Below, piece after piece: positions 39,912 to 50,032 of a stretch of 64,000 bases of DNA. Numbering within the stretch: position 1 is the stretch's first letter; each line of letters starts with the position of its first letter. Location: NCBI RefSeq assembly GCF_019710635.1, contig NZ_JAIFZS010000035.1, forward strand, positions 1 through 64,000. The letters run 5' to 3'. The notes under the pieces are model-generated. The model was not told where the DNA came from and made no database searches. It saw only the letters and a list, made by a program, of their open reading frames with translations. The position numbers were made by a program, and so were the translations under genes. This stretch comes from Mycolicibacterium xanthum. Lineage in GTDB: Bacteria; Actinomycetota; Actinomycetes; Mycobacteriales; Mycobacteriaceae.

Positions 39912-41579
39912 ATGCGTATCCGGGCGTTCGCGCCGGCGATCCTGCCGTATCAGCGTGGGTGGCTGCGCGCCGATCTGCTCGCCGGGCTGGCCACCGCCGC
40001 CGTGGTCATCCCGCAGGCCATGGCCTACGCGACGGTGGCGAACCTGCCGCCGCAGTTCGGCCTCTATACGTGCATGCTGCCGCTGGTGGTCTACGCCTTC
40101 GTCGGCGGCTCCCGCACCGCGAGCGTCAGCACCACCTCCACCATCGCGACGCTCACCGCGTCCACGATGCTCGGTGCCGGTATCGCCGCCGGGTCACCGG
40201 ACGCCCCGTCCGAGCTGGTGACGCTGACCCTGCTGGTCGGGGTGATCCTGTTGGTCGCCCGGGTGCTGCGGCTCGCGTCGCTGGTCGAGAACATCAACGA
40301 GGCGACCCTGATCGGCATCAAGGCCGGTGTCGGGCTGACCGTCGCGGCCACCCAGCTGCCCAAGCTGCTCGGTGTGCCCGGCGACCCCGACGCGGACGGC
40401 TTCCTGCGCACCGTGCTGTCGATGGTGCGCCACCTCGGCGATGTGCACCTCGCCACCGTGGCGCTGGCCGTGGCGAGTATCGCGATCCTGCTCGCGATGT
40501 CGCGGTTCGTGCCCGCGGTGCCCGGCCCCCTGCTCGTCGTCGTCCTCGGCATCGGCCTGGCGGCGGGCGTCGACCTGCCCGGCCACGGCGTCGCGTTGAT
40601 TCCGGAGGTGCCGCAGGGGATTCCGCTTCCCGGCCTGCCCAGCCTCGACCATGTCGGCGGGCTGCTCCCGGGGGCGCTGGCGATCGCACTGATGGCGTTC
40701 CTCGAGACGGTCGCGGTCGCGCGCGGCGTCCGCCGGCCCGACGAGCCGCCCGTCGAACCCGACCGGGAACTGGCCGCCAGCAGCATGAGCGCGCTCGTCG
40801 GCTCGTTCTTCCACGCGCTGCCGCCGTCCGCCGGGTTCTCCCAGAGCAGCGTCAACGCCCGCGCGGGCGCCAAGAGCCAGGTGGCGGGGCTGGTCACCGC
40901 GGCCCTCGCGGTGCTGGTGTCGCTGTTCCTGGCACATGTGCTGAGCATGTTGCCGCAGGCGACCCTGGGCGCCATGGTGCTCGTTGCGACGCTCGGGCTC
41001 GTCGACATCACGGCACTGGCACGGCTGTACCGCTACGACCGCGTCGAGTTCGGGATGGCCGTCGCGGTCGCGGTGTTCGCGCTGACGGCCGGACTGCTGC
41101 GGGCGATCGCCGTCGGCGTGGTGCTGACCCTCTACCTGGTGCTCCGCGAAATCAACACCCCGAACGTCATACGCCTGGTCCGGCAGGACGGCGCGGGCTG
41201 GCACGAGGCCATCGAAACCGCGGGAGCCACCGAAACCGCTGCGGCGCCGACGGACCCGCTGGTGCTGAGGTTCGGAACGGCGCTCTACACCGCCAACCTG
41301 CGATCGAACACCGCGGCCGTGCACACCTTCGTCGAGGCCGCCGGGTTTCCCGGCACCGTCATCCTCGATCTGCGCCGGCTACCGAAGATGTCGTCGACCG
41401 TGCTGGACGGATTGCGCGACTTCGAAACCGAACTCGCCCCCGACGGTGTCCGGATCGTCTACGCCTGCCTGTCCGAGCACGTGCACACGATGGTGCGCGG
41501 GTGGCCGTGGTGGCAGCAGGTGGAGTCCGAAGGCCGGTACTTCACCACCATCGACGACGCGGTGAACGCCGTGCGGTGA
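39912..41579 (+). CDS. SulP-family anion transporter with STAS domain (second of two)
   Basis: A 555-residue transporter. The core opens WLRADLLAGLATAAVVIPQAMAYATVANLPPQFGLYT, the typical SulP signature. PPSAGFSQSSVNARAGAKSQVAG lies near 305, and the C-terminal STAS domain spans about 445-555. The ATG at 39912 is chosen over GTG 39903 because TAGAGT lies 7 nt upstream. Divergence from the first SulP is large, so this is not a recent duplication. It ends 7 bp from the convergent mpa. The transported ion is not predictable from sequence. Confidence 0.85.
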   Translation: MRIRAFAPAILPYQRGWLRADLLAGLATAAVVIPQAMAYATVANLPPQFGLYTCMLPLVVYAFVGGSRTASVSTTSTIATLTASTMLGAGIAAGSPDAPSELVTLTLLVGVILLVARVLRLASLVENINEATLIGIKAGVGLTVAATQLPKLLGVPGDPDADGFLRTVLSMVRHLGDVHLATVALAVASIAILLAMSRFVPAVPGPLLVVVLGIGLAAGVDLPGHGVALIPEVPQGIPLPGLPSLDHVGGLLPGALAIALMAFLETVAVARGVRRPDEPPVEPDRELAASSMSALVGSFFHALPPSAGFSQSSVNARAGAKSQVAGLVTAALAVLVSLFLAHVLSMLPQATLGAMVLVATLGLVDITALARLYRYDRVEFGMAVAVAVFALTAGLLRAIAVGVVLTLYLVLREINTPNVIRLVRQDGAGWHEAIETAGATETAAAPTDPLVLRFGTALYTANLRSNTAAVHTFVEAAGFPGTVILDLRRLPKMSSTVLDGLRDFETELAPDGVRIVYACLSEHVHTMVRGWPWWQQVESEGRYFTTIDDAVNAVR

Positions 41580-41586
41580 GGGGCGC

Positions 41587-43425
41587 CTAGAGGTACTGCC
41601 CCAGGTTCGACTCGGTATCAATAGCACGGCTAGCCGACGAACTCTTGCCGGTGACGAGCGTGCGGATGTAGACGATCCGCTCGCCCTTCTTGCCCGAGAT
41701 CCGGGCCCAGTCATCGGGATTGGTGGTGTTGGGCAGGTCCTCGTTCTCGGCGAACTCGTCGACGATCGAGTCGAGCAGGTGCTGGATGCGCAGGCCGGGC
41801 TGGCCGGTCTCGAGCACCGACTTGATCGCGTTCTTCTTCGCGCGGTCGACCACGTTCTGGATCATCGCCCCGGAGTTGAAGTCCTTGAAGTACATGACTT
41901 CCTTGTCACCGTTGGCGTAGGTGACCTCCAGGAACCGGTTGTCGTCGATCTCGGCGTACATCCGGTCCACGACCTTCTCGATCATCGCCTTGATGCAGGC
42001 CGCACGGTCCCCGCTGAACTCGCCGAGATCGTCGGCGTGCACCGGCAGAACCTCGGTCAGGTACTTGCTGAAGATGTCCTGCGCCGACTCCGCGTCCGGC
42101 CGCTCGATCTTGATCTTGACGTCCAGGCGGCCGGGCCGCAGGATCGCCGGGTCGATCATGTCCTCGCGGTTGGAGGCGCCGATGACGATGACGTTCTCCA
42201 GGCCTTCCACGCCGTCGATCTCGGACAGCAGCTGCGGCACGACCGTCGTCTCGACATCGGAGCTGACCCCGGTGCCACGGGTGCGGAAGATGGAGTCCAT
42301 CTCGTCGAAGAACACGATCACCGGGGTGCCCTCGGAGGCCTTCTCCCGGGCCCGCTGGAAGATCAGCCGGATGTGCCGCTCGGTCTCGCCGACGAACTTG
42401 TTCAACAGCTCGGGACCCTTGATGTTGAGGAAGTAGGACTTCGCCTCCCTGGAGTCCTCACCGCGCAGCTCGGCCATCTTCTTGGCCAGCGAATTGGCCA
42501 CCGCCTTGGCGATCAGCGTCTTGCCGCAGCCGGGCGGGCCGTAGAGCAGCACACCCTTCGGTGGGCGCAGCGCGTACTCGCGGTAGAGGTCCTTGTGCAG
42601 GAACGGCAGCTCCACGGCATCGCGGATCTGCTCGATCTGCCGGGTCAGGCCGCCGATGTCGTGGTAGCTGACGTCGGGCACCTCCTCGAGCACCAGGTCC
42701 TCGACCTCGGCCTTCGGGATACGCTCGAACGCATAGCCGGCCTTGGTGTCGACCAGCAGGGAATCGCCGGGCCGCAGCTTGCGGGGCCGGTCGTCACCCA
42801 GCTCGTCCTCGTAGTCCTCGGGCAGGTGCTCGGCGGCCACCAGCGGCTCGGCCAGCCAGACGATGCGCTCCTCGTCGGCGTGGCCGACGACCAGCGCACG
42901 GTGACCGTCGGCGAGGATCTCACGCAGCGTGCTGATCTCGCCCACGGACTCGAAGTGCCCGGCCTCGACCACGGTCAGCGCCTCGTTGAGACGCACGGTC
43001 TGACCCTTCTTGAGCTCCTTGGTCTCGATGTTCGGCGAGCAGGTCAGGCGCATCTTCCGCCCGGAGGTGAACACGTCGACGGTGTCGTCCTCCTGCACAC
43101 CGAGCAGCACGCCGTAGCCGCTCGGCGGCTGACCGAGGCGGTCGACCTCTTCACGCAGCGCCAGCAACTGCTGGCGGGCTTCCTTGAGCGTGTCCATCAG
43201 TTTGGCGTTGCGGGCGGCCAGCGAGTCGATCCGAGCCTCCAGCTGGTGCACGTCACGCGCGCTGCGCAACCCGCTCTGGGGGCCTACCGCGTCCTCGAGC
43301 TGCTCACGCAGGACGGCTGCTTCGCGCCGCAGCTCTTCCAGTTCTGCGGCATCCTCGCCGGAAATGTGGTTATCGGGGGATGTCCCAAAGACTTCAGAGG
43401 CTTCAGAACGCTCGGACTCACTCAT
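41587..43425 (-). CDS. mpa: Mpa/ARC, proteasomal AAA ATPase
   Basis: Hexameric ATPase that recognises Pup through its coiled coil, unfolds the substrate and feeds it into the 20S core. It has 612 residues: an N-terminal coiled coil (about 25-90), a double OB fold (about 95-235), and an AAA domain with Walker [10 protein letters not shown] near 293, Walker [12 protein letters not shown], and sensor [18 protein letters not shown]. The C-terminal GQYL docks into the alpha rings. The ATG at 43425 follows GGAAGGGAG. An upstream TAGCGT (43472-43477) is a possible -10. Confidence 0.97.
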   Translation of the reverse strand: MSESERSEASEVFGTSPDNHISGEDAAELEELRREAAVLREQLEDAVGPQSGLRSARDVHQLEARIDSLAARNAKLMDTLKEARQQLLALREEVDRLGQPPSGYGVLLGVQEDDTVDVFTSGRKMRLTCSPNIETKELKKGQTVRLNEALTVVEAGHFESVGEISTLREILADGHRALVVGHADEERIVWLAEPLVAAEHLPEDYEDELGDDRPRKLRPGDSLLVDTKAGYAFERIPKAEVEDLVLEEVPDVSYHDIGGLTRQIEQIRDAVELPFLHKDLYREYALRPPKGVLLYGPPGCGKTLIAKAVANSLAKKMAELRGEDSREAKSYFLNIKGPELLNKFVGETERHIRLIFQRAREKASEGTPVIVFFDEMDSIFRTRGTGVSSDVETTVVPQLLSEIDGVEGLENVIVIGASNREDMIDPAILRPGRLDVKIKIERPDAESAQDIFSKYLTEVLPVHADDLGEFSGDRAACIKAMIEKVVDRMYAEIDDNRFLEVTYANGDKEVMYFKDFNSGAMIQNVVDRAKKNAIKSVLETGQPGLRIQHLLDSIVDEFAENEDLPNTTNPDDWARISGKKGERIVYIRTLVTGKSSSASRAIDTESNLGQYL

Positions 43426-43572
43426 GCTGCGCTCCCTTCCCACACCGGAAGTTGGTGCGGTAACAACTTCAACGCTACCGGCGATTCAGCCATTGTGTGT
43501 GGTCTAGGAATTCGACACACCTGGCGACACTGTTAGCCTCTGTAGATCAGTCGGCCGAACGAAAGGACAGCC

Positions 43573-44073
43573 GTGACCCCGAAATCCCTCGTCACCAGCT
43601 TGACCGCTGGGGCGGCAGCAGCCGTGGTGATCGGCGCTGCGGCCGCGGGTGTGACCTCGATTTCAGCCGGCGCGGGAATCGCGTCCGCGCAGCCGGCCGT
43701 CTTCACGGCACCGCTGCCCGCCGCACCGGCGCCCGAGCTGCAGGGTCCGCTGATCTCGACGCTGACCGCCCTGGCCGGACCGGGTTCGTTCAGCGGGGCC
43801 AAGGGCACCTACGTGCAGGGTGGGCTGGGCCGCATCGAGGCCAGGATGGCCGACAGCGGGTACAGCAGCGCCGCCGCCAAGGGGTATTTCCCGCTGAGCT
43901 TCACGATCGCCGACATCGACCTCAACGGCCCGGTGGCAACCGCCAACGTGACCGCGGCGGCACCCTCCGGCGTCGTCGCGACACAGCCGCTGACCTTCAT
44001 CACCGGCCCGAGCCCGACCGGCTGGCAGCTGTCCAAGCAGTCCGCGCTGGCCCTGATGTCGTCGGTGGGCTGA
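43573..44073 (+). CDS. MTB12-like secreted antigen family protein
   Basis: A 166-residue exported protein. An N-terminal signal peptide (KSLVTSLTAGAAAAVVIGAAAAGVTS, cleavage near SAGAGIASAQP) is followed by the MTB12/CFP-2-type domain, with KGTYVQGGLGRIEARMADSGYSSAAAKGYFPLSFTIADI and GWQLSKQSALALM. It matches M. tuberculosis Mtb12 (Rv2376c) in signal and domain pattern. The GTG at 43573 follows AAAGGA. It is divergent from mpa (147 bp) and immediately upstream of a related lipoprotein gene. Confidence 0.75.
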   Translation: MTPKSLVTSLTAGAAAAVVIGAAAAGVTSISAGAGIASAQPAVFTAPLPAAPAPELQGPLISTLTALAGPGSFSGAKGTYVQGGLGRIEARMADSGYSSAAAKGYFPLSFTIADIDLNGPVATANVTAAAPSGVVATQPLTFITGPSPTGWQLSKQSALALMSSVG

Positions 44074-44105
44074 GTATCGCGGGTTTCCCGGTCGCTCACC
44101 GGAGA

Positions 44106-44702
44106 ATGACGCGGGTGCGCGGCATCGCAGTGGCTCTGGGCGCCGCCGCCGTGGTGGCGGCGCTGGGGCTCGCCGGGTGCAGCCAGCCGAGCCATCCGGC
44201 CGCGTCACCGTCGCCGGAGACCTCACCGGCGCCCTCGGTCGGGATGCCGGCACCCAGCGCCCCCGCCCGTGGTGGCCCGCCGCTGCCCCCGGCCTCGGCG
44301 CTGACCGATGTGATGGGCAGGCTCGCCGATCCCGCGGTTCCCGGCGACCAGAAGGTCGTCCTGATCGAGGACGGCTCCGCCGACGAGGCCGCCGGCCTGG
44401 ACCGGTTCGCCGCCGCGCTTCGCGACAACGGCGCCCTCCCGTTGACCTTCGAGGCCCGCGATCTGGCCTGGTCGCAGTCCGATCCGGGCAATGTCGTGGC
44501 GACCGTCGTCGTCAGGACCGCCAACCCGGAGGGCAACGAGTTCACCTACCCGATGGAGTTCGCCCCTGCCTCGGGTTCCTGGCAGCTGACGCGTCAGACC
44601 GCCGATCTGCTACTCGCGCTGGATCCCGGCGCCTCGGCGACCGCCACCCCGGCGCCCGCACCGGCTCCTGCCCCGGCACCGACGACGACGCCGACCCGCT
44701 GA
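44106..44702 (+). CDS. lppK: LppK-like lipoprotein
   Basis: A 198-residue lipoprotein. The signal ends in a lipobox LGLAGC with Cys near residue 25, followed by a Pro/Ser/Ala linker. A domain related to that of the upstream MTB12-like protein follows (DQKVVLIEDGSADEAAGLDRFAAALRDNGALPLTFEARDLAW to GSWQLTRQTADLLL), and then an Ala/Pro repeat tail. It corresponds by position to LppK (Rv2116) beside mpa. The ATG at 44106 abuts GGAGA; the GTG at 44115 is an alternative. Confidence 0.8.
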   Translation: MTRVRGIAVALGAAAVVAALGLAGCSQPSHPAASPSPETSPAPSVGMPAPSAPARGGPPLPPASALTDVMGRLADPAVPGDQKVVLIEDGSADEAAGLDRFAAALRDNGALPLTFEARDLAWSQSDPGNVVATVVVRTANPEGNEFTYPMEFAPASGSWQLTRQTADLLLALDPGASATATPAPAPAPAPAPTTTPTR

Positions 44703-44706
44703 GCCG

Positions 44707-45003
44707 ATGTGGATCGGCTGGCTGGAGTTCGACATCCTGCTCGGCGACGTGCACTCGTTGAAGCAGAAGCGCTCGGTGCTGCGGCCGCTGGTCGCCGAGC
44801 TGGCGCGCAAGCTGGCGGTGTCCGCGGCCGAGACCGGCGAGCAGAACCTGCACCGGCGCGCGGGCGTCGGCGTCGCCGTGGTCGCCGGTGACCGCCAACA
44901 CGTGGTGAACGTGCTCGACGCCGCCGAGCGTCTCGTCGCGGCCCGGCCGGAGATCGAGTTGTTGTCGGCGCGCCGGGGGCTGCGCCGCAGCACCGACGAG
45001 TAG
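44707..45003 (+). CDS. DUF503 family small protein (Rv2117-like)
   Basis: A 98-residue protein with the DUF503 pattern WIGWLEFDILLGDVHSLKQKRSVLRPLVAELARKLAVSAAE and HVVNVLDAAERLVAARPEIELLSARR. The fold is a small alpha/beta domain; relatives in Bacillus are linked to the rbfA neighbourhood. It lies 4 bp after lppK and is orthologous in position to Rv2117 (97 residues). The cellular role is unknown. Confidence 0.85.
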   Translation: MWIGWLEFDILLGDVHSLKQKRSVLRPLVAELARKLAVSAAETGEQNLHRRAGVGVAVVAGDRQHVVNVLDAAERLVAARPEIELLSARRGLRRSTDE

Positions 45004-45014
45004 CCCCGACCGCT

Positions 45015-45083
45015 CCCCGCCGAAATGGCATTCCGGCAGCCAGAGTGCGGGTGACGCCCTGCTGGAATGCGAGTTCGGCGGGG
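45015..45083. terminator. Bidirectional imperfect hairpin between the DUF503 gene and trmI
   Basis: Two 25-nt arms (45015-45039 and 45059-45083) are complementary at 22 of 25 positions with a 19-nt loop. They sit in the 86-bp convergent gap just after the DUF503 stop and before the trmI stop. This is the expected form of a two-way terminator, though without a long U-tract. Confidence 0.6.
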
Positions 45084-45089
45084 CCGGGC

Positions 45090-46895
<1,806 letters not shown>

Positions 46896-46904
46896 CCACA
46901 GCGG

Positions 46905-48296
46905 CTACGTCAGCGGCTCGAGGTCCTGCAGCATCGTCGGCACCAGTTCGCTGACCGTGGGGTGGATGTGCATGGTGCGGGATATCGCGGTGTAGGGCAG
47001 CTTCGCGGTCATCACGTCGAGGACGCAGTGCACCACCTCGTCGCCACCGACGCCGAGGATCGCCACGCCCAGGATCTCCTCGGTCCCGGCGTCGACGACG
47101 ATCTTCATGAAGCCCTGCGTCTCGCCCTTCTCGACCGCGCGGCCCACCCGGGTCATCGGCCGCTTGCCCACCAGCGCTCTGCGGCCGGAACGGCGGACCT
47201 CGTCGACGGTCATGCCGGCCCGTCCCAACGGCGGGTCGATGTAGAGGGCGTAGGTCGTCACCCGGTCGCTGACCCGGCGGGGGTCGCCGTGCAGCAGGTT
47301 GGCCGCGACGATCTCGAAGTCGTTGTAGGAGGTGTGGGTGAACGCCCCGCGCCCGTTGCAGTCGCCCATCGCCCAGATGTGCGGCACGTTGGTGCGCAGC
47401 TGATCGTCGACGACGATGTAGCCGCGCTTGTCGGTCTCGACCCCGGCGGCCGCCAGCCCGAGGTCGTCGGTGTTGGGTCGCCGGCCCACCGCGACGAGCA
47501 GATGACTGCCGGTGATCGGCTCTGCACCGACGCGCGGCGTGACGGTGCAACCGCCGGAGTCGTTGTCCCGCTTGGCGAAACTGATCGCATCGGCACCGAC
47601 CACCACGTCGATGCCCTCGGCCTCGAGGATCTCTTTGATGGCCGCCGAGACGTCCTCGTCCTCCCGCGACGTCAGCCGGGGACCCCGCTCCACCACCGTG
47701 ACGCGGGCGCCGAAGCGGCGGTACATCTGGGCGAACTCCAGCGCGATGTAGCTGCCACCGATGATCACCAGATGCTCGGGAACCACGTCGAGGTCGAGGA
47801 TGCCGACGTTGGTGAGGTAGTCGACCTCGGCCAGGCCGGGCATGTCCGGGACCACCGCGCGGCCACCGACATTGAGGAAGATGCGGTCGGCGTGCAGCAG
47901 CCGGTCACCGACCCGGATCGTGTGCGGATCCTCCAAGCGGGCGTGCCCGCGGATCAGCGTCGCGCCCCTCATGCCCTCGATCCAGGACTCGACGCCCTCC
48001 CGGTCGCCGCCGCTGATCCGGTCCTTGCGCGCCTTCACCTTCGTCATGTCGACGGTGATGTCGCCGGCGCCGACGCCGAAATCGCCGCCGCGGCGGGCCA
48101 GGTGCGCGGCGTGCGCACTGGCCACCAGCGTCTTGGTCGGGATGCACCCGTAGTTCACGCAGGTGCCGCCGACCAGCTTGCGCTCGATGACCGCGACGGT
48201 CTGTCCGTCGGCGGTCAACCGACCCGCCAGCGGTGGCCCGGCCTGACCGGCGCCGACGATGATCGCGTCGAAGTGTGTTGGCTCGGAATCGGTCAC
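46905..48296 (-). CDS. Mercuric-reductase-like pyridine nucleotide-disulfide oxidoreductase
   Basis: A 463-residue flavoenzyme. FAD motif IVGAGQAGPPLAGRL starts it, the redox pair lies in GGTCVNYGCIPTKT (Cys46, Cys51), the NAD(P) motif in LVIIGGSYIALEFAQMYRRFG, and AMGDC binds FAD. The C-terminal dimer domain has MHIHPTVSELVPTML with the active-site His. It lacks the HMA domain and the C-terminal Cys pair required by true mercuric reductases. It is therefore a MerA/dihydrolipoamide-dehydrogenase-like reductase of unknown substrate. The start is GTG 48296; it follows a DUF4126 gene by 8 bp. Confidence 0.8.
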   Translation of the reverse strand: MTDSEPTHFDAIIVGAGQAGPPLAGRLTADGQTVAVIERKLVGGTCVNYGCIPTKTLVASAHAAHLARRGGDFGVGAGDITVDMTKVKARKDRISGGDREGVESWIEGMRGATLIRGHARLEDPHTIRVGDRLLHADRIFLNVGGRAVVPDMPGLAEVDYLTNVGILDLDVVPEHLVIIGGSYIALEFAQMYRRFGARVTVVERGPRLTSREDEDVSAAIKEILEAEGIDVVVGADAISFAKRDNDSGGCTVTPRVGAEPITGSHLLVAVGRRPNTDDLGLAAAGVETDKRGYIVVDDQLRTNVPHIWAMGDCNGRGAFTHTSYNDFEIVAANLLHGDPRRVSDRVTTYALYIDPPLGRAGMTVDEVRRSGRRALVGKRPMTRVGRAVEKGETQGFMKIVVDAGTEEILGVAILGVGGDEVVHCVLDVMTAKLPYTAISRTMHIHPTVSELVPTMLQDLEPLT

Positions 48297-48304
48297 GGGC
48301 CGGC

Positions 48305-48787
48305 TCAGACCAGGCTGACCAGGAAGGCGACCAGGAAGCCCCCGCCGACGGCGACGATGTCCTCACCGAACGCCCCCGGCTTGTCGTTGCCGTTGTTGGC
48401 GGTGTAGAGCCGGCCGCGCACCGCCGCACCACCGAGGGTGCCGATCACGGCGCCGATCATCCCGGCGCCGAGGGCGCTGAAGGTGTGGAAGAACGCGCTG
48501 CCGATCACCGCGCCCGCGAACGCGCCGGTGACGAGGCGGGTGATGAACTGCTGGGGGACCTTACGGCTGGGAGTCTTGGGCAGCTGGTCGGTGACCAGCT
48601 CCCCCAGCAGGAAGATGGTCAGCACGGTGACGGTGATCGGGTGCGCCACCCACTCCGACCACTTGCCGTCCAGGTCGATCCAGCCGAACATCGCGCCCCA
48701 GGCCACCACGGCCGGTGCGGTCATCGCGCGCAGACCGGCGATCACACCGATCAGCAGGGCCAGCAGCAGTACCAGAGCGTGGGTCAT
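48305..48787 (-). CDS. DUF4126-type membrane protein (Rv2120c-like)
   Basis: A 160-residue protein with four hydrophobic helices; it begins THALVLLLALLIGVIAGLRAMTAPAVVAWG. Gly-rich segments (GAFAGAVIGSAF, GAGMIGAVIGTLGGAAVRG) suit tightly packed helices. It corresponds by position to Rv2120c. GGAGGT lies 3 nt before the ATG. It probably shares a transcript with the reductase downstream; the function is unknown. Confidence 0.75.
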   Translation of the reverse strand: MTHALVLLLALLIGVIAGLRAMTAPAVVAWGAMFGWIDLDGKWSEWVAHPITVTVLTIFLLGELVTDQLPKTPSRKVPQQFITRLVTGAFAGAVIGSAFFHTFSALGAGMIGAVIGTLGGAAVRGRLYTANNGNDKPGAFGEDIVAVGGGFLVAFLVSLV

Positions 48788-48817
48788 CGGACCTCCGTGC
48801 GGTGTGCGGTCATCCGG

Positions 48818-48823
48818 ACGCTA
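48818..48823 (-). promoter_or_regulatory. Candidate -10 of the DUF4126/reductase pair
   Basis: TAGCGT on the minus strand, giving a short leader of about 24 nt that carries the GGAGGT Shine-Dalgarno. Confidence 0.4.
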
Positions 48824-48854
48824 ACACGCCCAACGGTGCGGTGAGTGGCCTCGA

Positions 48855-49706
48855 TCAGAAGCGGCAGAACCGGATGTCGGACGCCAGAATCGCCTTGGCC
48901 CCGATCCCGGCGAGCTCGTCCATGATGGCGTTGACGTCCCGGCGCGGCACCAGGGCGCGCACCGCCACCCAGGCCGGGTCGGCCAGTGGCGCGATGGTCG
49001 GCGACTCCAGCCCCGGGGTCACCTCGGTGGCCCGGTCGAGCAAGCTGCGCGGGCAGTCGTAGTCGAGCATCAGATACTGCTGACCGAACACCACGCCCTG
49101 CACCCGGGCCGCCAGCTGGTCACGGGCAGCGGACCTCTCGTCACCGTCACGCTCGATCAGCACCGCCTCGGAGTCGCACAGCGGCTCGCCGAAGGCCACC
49201 AGGTCGTGCAGCCCCAATGTGCGCCCGGATCCGACCACGTCGGCGATCGCGTCGGCCACACCGAGCTGCACCGAGATCTCCACCGCGCCGTCGAGCCTGA
49301 TGACGGTGGCCTCGATTCCCCTGGCGGACAGATCTTTTCGCACCAGGTTCGGAAATGCGGTGGCGATCCGCTTGCCCGCCAGGTCCTCGACCCGCCAGGT
49401 CCGGCCGGCCGGAGCCGCGTAGCGGAACGTCGACGATCCGAAGCCCAGCGCGAGCCGCTCACGCACCGGCGCATCCGATTCGCGGGCCAGATCGCGGCCG
49501 GTGATGCCGAAGTCGAGCTGACCCGAACCGACGTAGATGGCGATGTCCTTGGGTCGCAGGAAGAAGAACTCGACCTGGTTGGCCGGGTCGACGACGGTCA
49601 GATCCTTGCCGTCGGTGCGGCGCCGATATCCGGCCTCGGACAGGATCTCGGCGGCCGGTTCGCTGAGGGTGCCCTTGTTGGGCACGGCAACCCTGAGCAC
49701 CCTCAC
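48855..49706 (-). CDS. hisG: HisG, ATP phosphoribosyltransferase (long form)
   Basis: First step of histidine synthesis: ATP + PRPP to phosphoribosyl-ATP. It has 283 residues, the long form with a C-terminal regulatory (ACT-like) domain that binds histidine. [28 protein letters not shown] is at the start; the PRPP-binding loop is [22 protein letters not shown], and the end is [17 protein letters not shown]. The GTG at 49706 overlaps the hisE stop (GTGA); GTG 49700 matches the M. tuberculosis start equally well. Confidence 0.95.
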   Translation of the reverse strand: MRVLRVAVPNKGTLSEPAAEILSEAGYRRRTDGKDLTVVDPANQVEFFFLRPKDIAIYVGSGQLDFGITGRDLARESDAPVRERLALGFGSSTFRYAAPAGRTWRVEDLAGKRIATAFPNLVRKDLSARGIEATVIRLDGAVEISVQLGVADAIADVVGSGRTLGLHDLVAFGEPLCDSEAVLIERDGDERSAARDQLAARVQGVVFGQQYLMLDYDCPRSLLDRATEVTPGLESPTIAPLADPAWVAVRALVPRRDVNAIMDELAGIGAKAILASDIRFCRF

Positions 49707-49984
49707 AACTTCCCGTACACGTCGTCGAGGGTCAGCCCGCGCGCGACCATCAGCACCTGCGTCCAGTAGAGCAACTGGCTGATCTCCTCGGCGAGGGCCT
49801 CGTCGCCCTCGTGCTCGGCCGCCAGCCAGACCTCGCCGGCCTCTTCGAGGATCTTCTTGCCGATGCCGTGCACACCGGCGTCCAGCGCCGCGACGGTGCC
49901 GCTGCCCGCGGGGCGGGTGCGGGCCCGTTCACTCAGCTCGGCGAACAGCGCATCGAAGGTCTTCACGAGGTGGGATTGTTCCAT
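49703..49984 (-). CDS. hisE: HisE, phosphoribosyl-ATP pyrophosphatase
   Basis: Second step of histidine synthesis. It is a 93-residue all-alpha MazG-like enzyme: [65 protein letters not shown] carries the EEAGE and EE-x-x-D/Q metal sites. The ATG at 49984 is the only good start. It is coupled to hisG, as in other mycobacteria. Confidence 0.95.
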   Translation of the reverse strand: MEQSHLVKTFDALFAELSERARTRPAGSGTVAALDAGVHGIGKKILEEAGEVWLAAEHEGDEALAEEISQLLYWTQVLMVARGLTLDDVYGKL

Positions 49985-50032
49985 GTCGCCGCGACCGGCC
50001 GCGAACAGCCGGCGCGGGTCGGCGGCAGGGGC

